Source: Didymodactylos carnosus
Taxonomy: Eukaryota > Rotifera > Eurotatoria > Philodinida > Philodinidae
Assembly: GCA_905250885.1 (NCBI GenBank)
Contig: CAJNOQ010000436.1
Location: 1 to 50,698, forward strand
Reading direction: 5' to 3'
Length of the DNA: 50,698 nucleotides
The notes below the pieces were generated by a model, which saw only the letters and a program-made list of their open reading frames with translations, ran no database searches and had not been told where the DNA came from. Within the stretch, counting starts at the first letter, position 1. Every line of letters starts with the position of its first letter. Positions 26,426-36,296 of the stretch are shown here, piece after piece. Position numbers and translations under genes: made by a program.

Positions 26426-27728
26426 ATTGATCTATCCCGGACTCGAAAATCAATATATGATTTAATTCGATTAAAGAACATATTTTTCAGCCTTTTTATA
26501 CACAAGAGAGTTGAATAAAAGTAAAAAATACAACTAAATTATATTCTTAACACTCTACAGAAAATTCTAATTTATTTTCTAATTTTTCTTTTATTCAATT
26601 ACACTGGAACAAACAAATAATTTATTGTTTGTTTTCGAAACACATTCATAGAGAGCTACAACTGATAGAAGAAATGTGATCACTAACAATGGGCTAATGT
26701 CTAATCGACATTCTCGTTTCATATTCTAAGAGTGTTTTATCGATAATAAGCATCAATTTTACCTGTAAATAATTCGAGTCAGTTTTCTAACAAAGTAAAA
26801 GTGTTCGTTCGTATGTAATTTAGAATGAGAAGAAAAAAAGAAGGAAAAGGGAGGGCGTGTTTTAAATGAAATCGCTTCATCCGCATTCTTTTCAGATATT
26901 TTACACAGAACTTCAGAACGGATGTCTGTAAACAATATTTTACGTTTGGTTTGTACAGAAAATCAGTATATTAATTTACACAATTTAGTTGGATTTACCC
27001 ATGAACTATCATTGATTACTATATTTCACTAATTGTTTTCTATGCAAGTGACCTATACAAATGTGATTACTATGGATGGAAATCTAGTATATCAAATAAA
27101 AACCAATTCATATTCATTTGTTCACAGTTTTATCCTGTTTTTTCTGTACACATAAAGAAGTAAATTTTATGCTTTTTTCAGTAATTAAGATTAGTTTTGA
27201 ATGAATTATGGAATCTACTTTTTTCAGAAACAAAAATGAATATAAATAATGTTTATGGCATTAAGTATACAATATTAAAGAAATTAGCCTAATTTCATTC
27301 TCTTTTACCGTCTTCTTTTTGCTTCTCATTCTAAATTACATACGTACACACTCTTAATTTTTCAGAAAACTGAATCGAATTATTTACAGGTAAAATTGAT
27401 GCTTAGTATCGATAATTAAAAGCTTTTAGAATATGGAACAAGAATGTTGATTAAACATTGCCCTATTGTCTGTAATCACATTTCCTCTATCAATTGTAGC
27501 TCTCTATGAATGTGTTTCGAAAACAAACAATAAATTATTCGTTTGTTTCAGTGTAATTGAATAAAAGAAAAATTAGAAAATAAATTAGAATTTTCTGTAG
27601 AGTGTTAAGAATATAATTTAGTTGTATTTTTTACTTTTATTCAACTCTCTTGTGTATAAGAAGGCTGAAAAATATGTTCTTTAATCGAATTAAATCATAT
27701 ATCAATTTTTGAGTTCCGATAAATCGAT
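26426..27728. mobile_element. Long inverted repeat B (about 410-bp arms)
   Basis: Left arm about 26426-26845 and right arm about 27305-27728 are inverted copies, clearly more diverged than repeat A but still collinear throughout. Matching blocks include the CTCTTGTGTATA region, AAAACAAACAATAAATTATT and the TACATACG/CGTATGTA region near the inner ends. Spacer about 460 bp. A direct repeat of the motif GGGCGT.TTTTAA.TGAAAT lies at about 26408 and 26858, at the outer and inner limits of the left arm. No coding capacity. It is unrelated in sequence to repeat A as far as I can see. Confidence 0.85.
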
Positions 27729-28585
27729 GTTTAATTAAATTTTTATAAAAGAAAAATCGATTATTTATCGAACATTCTATATTTGATTTAGAATAGTTTT
27801 TAACCGTTACAAGCGTCCACGTTTTATGTGAATGACAGAGAAGTTGGTATGCTTATTAAGTAACTGTTAAACGGTGTTAGAAACAACAGCAAAATCAAAT
27901 GAGAAACATTTGCCAGAGTATAGTATGTATGTGTGTGCAGCAATGGGAATTTAATTATTTCTGTCTTATACAAACATACAACTACTGCAGTTTAATTGTT
28001 TTTCTAGAAAACAGTAATAGAAGTCAACATATTTGTATCCTCAATCAACCCTTATGTAATGAGTACTTGCTCTATTAAACTGTAAATAACTCATATGATC
28101 AATTCATCCGTATTATAGTCTGTAATATACTGTCACATGACGAGAATGACTCAGAATTTCCGATTGTTTTCAGTCAAAGACGGAAAGTAAAAAAATGTTG
28201 GTTGACACTCGAAAAAAGACGAAAAAGTTCAACAGAAAATTCATAAAAGATTTTTAACATTAAAAAATCATGGCTCTAATCGGAAATGCTGAACTGACTA
28301 TGCATATCTATAGAAAAATAATTTTATTTTCTCAAAAAATGTATCATAGTTTCATATACTATACTCGTATTCATGATCTTTTATATTTATTTTGATCGAA
28401 CAAAAAATGAATGAATACTTCTTGAAGATCATGCTTATTCTTCAATCTCCACCTATCAAAGGTACAGTTCTTCCCTATCTTACTAAGAAAAATAATTTTT
28501 AATATTCTCTTACGTTCACCGCTACCTATACGTCTCCGATTTTAAATTTATCTCTAATCATGCTATTAAACGATTGTGCTTTTAG
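27729..28585. other. Intergenic spacer between repeat elements
   Basis: AT-rich, no supported gene or repeat beyond poly-A and poly-T tracts. Confidence 0.5.
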
Positions 28586-28593
28586 GTCATGAT

Positions 28594-28823
28594 TAGAGAT
28601 CTGCACGAGTAAGATTTTTTTGCCCGTAGTCCTTGTCCAGGATGCCTGTCCGTATTTGCTCATGCAGAAAAAAACATTTTTTCTCGTTGATGGATCATAG
28701 ACGTGGTGTAGTTCTTTTTTGTAAGATCTCTGCTCGTACAAGAGAGCAGTTGCTCGTCGATGCTCGCGGACAGTACGGGGATGCCGGAGGTCACGAGAAT
28801 TCCCGTGCCCGTGAAGATCTCTA
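28594..28823. mobile_element. hAT-type miniature element 1 with perfect 8-bp TSD
   Basis: The element starts TAGAGATCTGCACG and ends CCGTGAAGATCTCTA, so the termini are inverted copies. It is flanked by the identical octamer GTCATGAT at 28586-28593 and 28824-28831. An 8-bp duplication and TAG-starting termini are hallmarks of the hAT superfamily. The interior is GC-richer than its surroundings and partly palindromic. At 230 bp it is non-autonomous. Open frames on both strands are by-products of the palindrome. Confidence 0.9.
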
Positions 28824-29159
28824 GTCATGATTAATACAACATCCGATTGAAAAATTAGAAGGGCAATTATTTCACTCATGATATATCACTAATTGAATAA
28901 TACAAAATGATACAAGAAATGTACATACCTTCATCGCTCTTTCAATTCGTTTTTAAATCCTTTTTCTGTTGAAAATGTATAAAGAGGATTATAGATGGAT
29001 TAAGAAAAATCAAGAAAAGTAACAATCATAATTGGAAGTTATTAAACGCGAAATATCTCTGATTTATGCTTGGTGCGCAGAAAATCTTTTTGACAACGTA
29101 AACTGTAGTTTCTCCTTTCTGAAATATTATACACTCTTTTAATGTAGCTCATATACTAT

Positions 29160-29988
29160 ATAATATAGTGAATACAAAACTTATATGTACGATGCAAAAA
29201 AAAGAATTTTGCAATGGTATTTTCTCCATGTAGGAAGGGACTAGAAAATTCTTTTTCTACCCTTAAATAAGTCTAAGTCTGTGCTTTATTTACGCTTAAT
29301 TGTCCATTTCTATCAGATGGCTTCGATATACAAGAACATGTTTTATGAACCAAATTATTTTTTTAGCTTTCCCATTTATTGAAATATTCCTTCGACAGAT
29401 GAATACAAAACTTTCATATTATTTGGAAGGGAAAATTCTCGAGTCGAAGATGAAAATAACACTTTTAAACAGTAGAGTGTTTACATTGTGAAGACTTTTA
29501 AGTTTAAAATCACTTTCAAATATTAGAAAAAGCAGAAAAAACTGCATCTAGTAATAGTAATGTCATTGAAATATTAGCCTGATTTCGATCTACCTCTGAG
29601 GATTAATTCACCACGTTTAAGAGCGCCAAAAATAGTTGAAAGAATTTAGGCTAATGAAAAAGATTCATGTTGATCTGATGATTATTTTAGGAAGTCATAA
29701 ACTAATTAGTTTATTTTATGTAAAATTGTATTTCTCTTTAAATCGTTTATAAAGAAAAACTTTAGACATGCATTAAGTAGAGTCGAAAAAAGGCATGTGC
29801 GTGTGCACTTTTAAAAGCGCAATATTTCACTGGCATTATTAGTACTAGATGCACTTTTTCTGCGTTTTCTATATAGTGATGTAAAAAAACAATTTTTCTA
29901 GTCTCTTCCTCCATGGAGAAAATACCATTGCAAAATTCTATTTTTGTTTTTTGCATCGTACAGATAATTCTTGTATTCATTGGATATT
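29160..29988. repeat. Inverted repeat C (about 100-bp arms)
   Basis: Left arm about 29160-29256 and right arm about 29885-29988 match in reverse complement, including GTACGATGCAAAAAA and GCAATGGTATTTTCTCCATG on the left with their complements on the right. Spacer about 630 bp, no supported gene. It may be the ends of another foldback element. Confidence 0.75.
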
Positions 29989-30865
29989 GTCATCGATTTT
30001 TCTTTTGAGTGATGATCTCATTTTCTACTATAAGTTGATGTCATATTAGAAAATGAGAGTGTTTTTACTGTTCTTTTACCACTCGAAAATATAAAGTTGT
30101 TCGATAACTGTATGTTTGGTTCTCTTCTTTATCAAAAAAATATGATTAATTGATCAATAAGTGTTCAAGGCTTATTTTGTCTAGTTATATGAAATATTCC
30201 TAACAATCAAATAAAGTCAATACATTTACGATGAATTGTACTGCACAGTAGCTCAATTGAATTATACAATCTTCTAACTTCATCGATTACTTTTCTGAGA
30301 CAACCAGACTTGGCCAAAAATTTCATATTGCACTGTTAGAATTAACTTTGAATAATTCTATTTTTTGTGATGTAAATCATTAACAATCATATTTGTAAAA
30401 AAGTGGACTTCGCTGTTCATAAATACTATAATGATATTGAAATATAATTGTAGAATGGAGAGAACGACAAATATCTTAATGGATGTACTGAATCCAAGAT
30501 ACCGAAATACTGAATAAGTCTCTGCAAGGTAGTGAGAATATCTTTTGAGTATAAATACCGACTACGAACTAGGCATTCAATAATCCCAAGCTAGGATTTG
30601 CTGATCGATAGTGAACGGTTCGCTACCGAGGGTTTAAAAAAAATAGTTTGTCAAAACTAAGAACACAAGAGTGAAAAAACACATCAAAGAAATCCCTGTA
30701 AAATGGAAAAAATGGTGGAGATTACACTAAACGAAGGAACAGCCATGATTATGCCGTAGCAGTAGGTAGCCATGTAAAGAAAAGTTTGAATTAGAGCAGC
30801 AACTTTATATTTGTTAATTTACTTTGTTTTGATGCAAAAATGCTTTATTTCACTGTTTAAATAAA
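29989..30865. other. Intergenic spacer
   Basis: No supported gene or repeat. Composition is similar to the rest of the intergenic sequence. Confidence 0.45.
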
Positions 30866-30873
30866 GTAGACAG

Positions 30874-31153
30874 TAGGGATAGGACAGTTTCAGTTCAGTT
30901 CTTTGCACGGCAACTGGTACCAGTTCTTTTCAAAAAATTAAAATTGAAATAAAACCGATGAACCTACTTACATTGACTTTGTATAGTGCACCCGAGATAG
31001 CTGGTGTGTTTAGTCGACTAAACCAAGTCAATATAACTAGCTACATCGGTTTTACTTTATTTCGAATTCTTGAAAAACCAGTTCCCGTTCAACAGGAACT
31101 GAACTGGTGACCAATTCTTAGGAACTATAGAAACTGGAACTGTCACACCCCTA
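30874..31153. mobile_element. hAT-type miniature element 2 with perfect 8-bp TSD
   Basis: Termini are TAGGGATAGGACAGTT and AACTGTCACACCCCTA, inverted with a few mismatches. The flanking octamer GTAGACAG is identical at 30866-30873 and 31154-31161. Most of the 280-bp element is one imperfect palindrome: AACTGGTACCAGTTC-like blocks and AAAACCGATG near 30951 have inverted partners near 31040-31110. Superfamily call: hAT. Non-autonomous, no coding capacity. Confidence 0.9.
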
Positions 31154-31569
31154 GTAGACAGAAAGTTGCAGCCCTAATTCAAATGTATCTTTATAACGTT
31201 TATGGTACTTTGTCCTAATATTTTCTCAGCAGAGCGTTCGCTAATATCTCCGATGAGAAAAACATAAACTATCATATTTGCAATCTTCGTCCGAACATGT
31301 TCGATGGTAAGCCGTTAGGTCACTGAACTACGCAGCCAAATTTTTATGAATGAAGGTAACAAACAAACATGTTTTTTAACATTGTGAGAAATATTCTGCC
31401 TGTATACACGCAATCAGCATTCACCTTTTCCCATCTTTTTTTTTGTCACAAATAAATCCGTACGTTGAGTAAACATAAACTTATCCCTAAAATAAAGGTT
31501 ATTAATTTGAAAAATTTTCAAAGAGACAAAAGCGTTTTTCCCACCTTTTTATCCACTCTAGGTGGCAAT

Positions 31570-31942
31570 TAGGCATGCATCGATTTCGAATAATCGAACT
31601 TCGATTGTTTGAAATCGAAAATAATCGAACATTGATTATTCAAGTTTTTTCGATTAAAAATCAATGATCTATGAAAACAACCTACCTGCTTATTTATAGA
31701 CATGTACCAAGACCGAGACTCTTGGGTGATGAAAGGTCTTATTTCTATAGAAAATAAAAGTTTTGGTACAATATTGGTGAAGTTATGAGTTCTTATTTTT
31801 CACATATAAAAACATTTTTCCTTGTCGCTATAGACATGCATCAATTTTGATTAAAACTTAAATAATGAATGGTCGATCATTCTCGATTTCGAGTAATGGA
31901 ATATTGATTATTCGATTTTTAATTGAAATCGATGCATATCTA
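31570..31942. mobile_element. hAT-type miniature element 3, possibly nested
   Basis: Termini are TAGGCATGCATCGATTTC and GAAATCGATGCATATCTA. The flanking octamers are GTGGCAAT at 31562-31569 and GTGGCAAC at 31943-31950, a 7/8 match that fits an older hAT insertion. A second TAGACATGCATCAATTTT terminus begins near 31833 and runs to the same right end, so the right third may be a smaller related copy nested in, or fused with, a larger one. ATAATCGAA-type motifs recur throughout. Confidence 0.8.
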
Positions 31943-31950
31943 GTGGCAAC

Positions 31951-33089
31951 CCTATATTGTATTGAATACTTATTTAGAGTGTAAAGTTCTGCTCAAAATA
32001 TATAAAATACATTGAATATCATTATGTGAAAAACACAGATTATCAGAAAACGTTCGGATAAATGTAAAATTTACAAAATTAAAAATTAAAAAAAGAATTA
32101 TGGATTTGTTCTACGTTTTCTTCGAATGCAATATGAAAAATATATATCAAATGTTAATATATATATATATATATTAAAACAGGTGTATTTTACATGGGAC
32201 TATTATGTATCCTATATACACACTCGATTCTTAGTGTTCATTTCATAAATTTTATTTTTTGATCATAATTACAATTGTACAAATAGAATAGAATTATTTT
32301 TCAATAAAATGTTCAAGAGTCAATAAGAACACTGGAAAATATTTTTAAGAAACAGAGAGAGAGATCATGACTAAAGGCAGACAACACGAAGAAAATATCA
32401 TCATACTAACAATCATTTATAATATATACAATAAAAATAAATGCATAAAAGTTATACAGACACAAAACAACGAATAGTGAGAAGGATAAAGATCTTGGAA
32501 GTACAAAATATTTTTTTGATTGTTAAGATTTTCTATGAAAATTTTCTTCAGCCACTGTCTTTTTCTTAAAAATTTTTATTTTTTATCAAAGATTGTTGAT
32601 TAAGATTCAATTTTCGTCACTCTCATCAAAGACAATCAAAATCACTGTGTACAAAATCACAATGAAAAAGGGAAATGCAAAATAGGAAGTATTGACATTG
32701 AATAGTTTGATAACTGTTCTTCTAATGAGAAATGGAAATTATCGCGTCTGGTTTTTTACTATACAAATAATTTTTCTCAGATATAATACTGATTTAGAAT
32801 CTGAAAAATAAGTTTTGATCATTGGACGGTTACGTGAAAAGTGCAATGTTCGAAATACATTCATTTTAAAAATCAACAATGAGGAAAAATCTATCTATCA
32901 ACTACACAAATGTATAACCAAAAACAAAATTAATGAAAAAATAAAAGAGATCGTAACTGAATCTACTGTATGTATAGACGTGCTCAAATAGATATAAAAT
33001 ACAAAAAAAAAAGAAAATGTAAAATCGAACGGTTAAAGGAAGATTAAATTGCACATATAAAAAATAATCAAAAAAAAACAAAAAAATAA
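31951..33089. other. Intergenic region downstream of the DRAM-family gene
   Basis: No supported gene. It contains a (TA)n run at 32157-32175. The 3' end of the minus-strand gene that stops at 33090 lies in the upper part of this stretch. Confidence 0.5.
32157..32175. repeat. (TA)n microsatellite
   Basis: Alternating A and T of about 19 bases. Confidence 0.85.
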
Positions 33090-35490
33090 TTAAACATCCT
33101 CGATAACATCAACAATATCATGTGTAAGAAATATTTTTGGTGAAATAATTTTAATTCGACGAAAATCAACAATAAATGTTAAAATATAAAAGAGTAATAA
33201 AGATGTTAAGATCCATGCACATATTGTAGTCGTAAGATGATATGTCCAACCCTGAAATAAATAGAATTAATTTAATTTAAAATAGAATATTATTTTAATA
33301 AAGATTAGTTACCGGATCTTTAGATGACCATGTTTTTCTGTCATTATCGTATTTAACAATAGTTATCATTTGAAATATGACCACTAAATAAATATAAATG
33401 TTATGAACGTAAACAACAGAAATAAAAATTTCAATTATTTATATAGAAAAGAGTATGATCAATGAAAATACCTCCAAGTAATGCCAACGTTCCAATGATA
33501 CATATAATTACTCTTAATATTGGTATTAGATTTGTGTAATATAGTAATGGACGAATCCATAGTGAGAGTAACATTTCACAATAGAGACAGCAAATACTCG
33601 ATATATACATTAAAAATACGCCGGCTAATCGTACATTAGAAACATTTGTATGCTAAAAATAAAATTAAAATAATAAAAATAAATTTATATAGTAGATAAA
33701 ATACTCACAGGAAAATTTGACACAACACTTAAGCCGAATGCTGTTAAAATGCCAAAAATTAGAAAGGCTTGATTTGTATAAGTATATTTATTTCCACATG
33801 TTGGATTATTTCGAATCAACTGAGATATTTGACGATGACGAATATAAATTGTTACTACCACTAAAACAAATAGAATATGAAAAAATAAAACAAAACGTAA
33901 ATAAAAACAAAATGTATACTCACAGACAAATGATGTAAAATTGATTATTTGAGAAAAAATACAACTTTCTGGTGAATCAGTTGATGATTGGCTAAAATAA
34001 AAGATTGAACTATATTAATAAATGTACATTGTACCAGTCTGCAACAACTTCTTGAAGTTTTGTTATAATAATAAGATCAATCTAATTGATTACGGCCTCG
34101 ATAAACAATGGCTATGAATTTATTATCCACTTATAATTCCCTATATAAAAATTAGCACTATTCTGTGAGATTTTTTTAATTTCGATCAGTTATAGGATAT
34201 CTCAAAATAGTTGCAATATTATTTGTTTCACGTATATTTCTGCCTCAATGGCTCGTAGAACGTCGATTTCTGTCTGAAAAGATATATCATTCAATTCTGT
34301 ATGATGTATTATCATGTCTTCTACAAAATTTCTGTTGAACGTATTTTAAAATAATAAGAATCCAAATTGTCCGAGATCACATACATATGACCTAATGAAA
34401 TAAATCTATTTTCTTATTCTTTTCTGTTTGACACTCAAAGAATAAGTACACTATTAGTAAAAATCCATCTAGTGTGTAGCTCTGTTGATTACTGATATTT
34501 GACATTTTTGAATGCAATTTTTTCTTCGCTCTTACTAATTTGTTTTACAAAACAAAAAAACTGCTATGTTTCTTCATCATTGCAGATATTAAAAAAAATC
34601 GTTGTAAAATTCCCACCTATTTCACAATTAACCTCATCAGCATTTCTTATCAAAAATGATACATTCATTTCACTACCACGTAAAAAATGGATAAATATTT
34701 GTAGAAAGCTGACAAGTAGCTAATCATTCGAGATTGGGAATTTTTAGACAACTAATTGAATTAATGCCATTTCTACTACGACAAAAGCTTGACTGTTAAA
34801 AATGTACTGTGTGTTGTTTGAAAATAGCACATGTTCTCTGTTGAAATACAAAGCTTAAATTTTTTTTGACGGTTCTATTCAGTATCAGAAATAGATTATA
34901 AAAAACTGAAGAAATCATTAGTAAATAAATTCAGTTTACTCAGTATTATTGTTTGTTCTGTAGAAATTTAGTTTCATATACCTTCACAATACATTCAATA
35001 AATTTTTGTAAAAACTTTGAATCATGTATCCTTTTAAAAAGAAATTGACATTTCACGAGGTGCTGAAGCAGAGATATGCGTGAAATAAATGTTACAAATA
35101 TTTTGAGACACACAATAAAAACTCTGGATGAAACGAGTATTGTTACGATACTCTCTTCTGAGAGAGGCAAGGATGATGCGCTGCTTGTCTGTCTGTACAG
35201 GCGATTTTTGAAATGAAAGAGATTTTTGCGAATCAAGAGAAACTAAAAGATGCAATGAGTTCTAGTTTTTATTCTTACCTGATGAATGGAAATTCAACTT
35301 TTGTATGACCGAGTTGTACAGCAACTAGATATCTAAATGAGAAAAAGAAAATAAAGAAAAAATAATTAGTTTTATCGTTAACAACTCTAAGAAAAGGTAT
35401 AGTTTTATAAAATACTTACGATAGAAAATAGGCTAGAGGGACTAAAATACACACACTAAGAGGAAATATATATAAAAATCGTTCAATCAT
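33090..35490 (-). CDS. DRAM/TMEM150 (Frag1/DRAM/Sfk1) family membrane protein
   Basis: Seven exons: 35490-35420, 35332-35279, 33991-33924, 33860-33709, 33652-33472, 33383-33313, 33251-33090; frame kept throughout, 252 aa, a usual length for the family. The first 24 residues (MIERFLYIFPLSV...) make a first membrane segment. Family marks: HTKVEFPFIS, then SPESCIFSQIINF in the first long loop, and the C-terminal SSKDPGWTYHLTTTICAW followed by a last membrane segment and FIVDFRRIKI. Four more hydrophobic segments are visible, consistent with six in all. DRAM proteins sit in lysosome/endosome membranes and affect autophagy; TMEM150 members are at the plasma membrane. Which subfamily this is cannot be decided here. 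The C-terminal tail THDIVDVIEDV is acidic. Intron 2 is unusually long (1287 bases) and empty of recognisable genes. Confidence 0.88.
33992..35278 (-). other. Long intron 2 of the DRAM-family gene
   Basis: A 1.29-kb intron after the exon ending in EFPFIS. Open frames inside it (for example 34499-34723 and 34946-35236) have no motif and I treat them as chance. Confidence 0.65.
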
Positions 35491-36296
35491 TGTAATATAT
35501 TATCTACAAAGAAGATTTATATATAACATAACGTTTACATTTATTTTAAGTAATTCAAAAGTATTTCATTGAATAGAACAAATCCTTCGATTAATTCTTT
35601 TATTTAATGTCTTTTTCATCTGACAAAAAAAGAGTACACTAGAAAAACATAAAATGTTAACTAAAAACTAAAAATAAAACACCGGCAACAGGAGATATTG
35701 ACTTTTATAGCACGTATAGTTAAATATCACATAATTAAAAACAAAGACAAATTCACAACTTAAAAGTAAACTGACTACTCATGGACATGATCTACACCGT
35801 ATAATCCCAAAATTTCATAAAGTTCATGGGAAAAATAGCTGTAAATAATCATTCACAGTTGAACATAAACCTACGAGATTTATATCAGAGTGTGTGAATA
35901 AAAAGTAAATGTAATAACATATAACAAAAGAATTTCCATCAAGAATAAATAAAACAAAAACCGGGTCAATATCAGCATTATTATCTGAAACTCGTACTGT
36001 TATCCACCGTTCTCAAGTGGCACAGTTTAAAAAATAAAGAATAAAAGAAAAGAAAAACAAAATGTATCATATTATTAATCAACGATACTACTACGCTACT
36101 GATAATCTATTCAAATTATAATAAATGGTAGACTATGTTTAGAGCAAAATAACATACCATTCGACCTGAGATAAATAATCATTTAATCTGATTAATCGAA
36201 GGGTTGAAAAACGAGATTGAATTTGACAAATCAGACTAATCCTCATGAAAGTTCAATCGATCAAATTGTTTGTACCTCAATATAAATTAGTTTATT
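35491..36296. promoter_or_regulatory. Intergenic gap between the DPF 3' end and the DRAM-family start
   Basis: About 0.8 kb that must hold the promoter of the DRAM-family gene and the 3' end of the DPF gene, since both are on the minus strand. No specific promoter element or other gene is recognisable. Confidence 0.35.

Noticed and set aside
25070..27728. CRISPR-like or tandem repeat array
   Set aside because: The repeats are long inverted pairs, not short regularly spaced direct repeats, and the genes are eukaryotic.
28526..28879. 117-codon minus-strand frame with Arg/His-rich product
   Set aside because: It lies almost wholly inside the hAT miniature element at 28594-28823; the opposite strand is open too, as expected for a palindrome.
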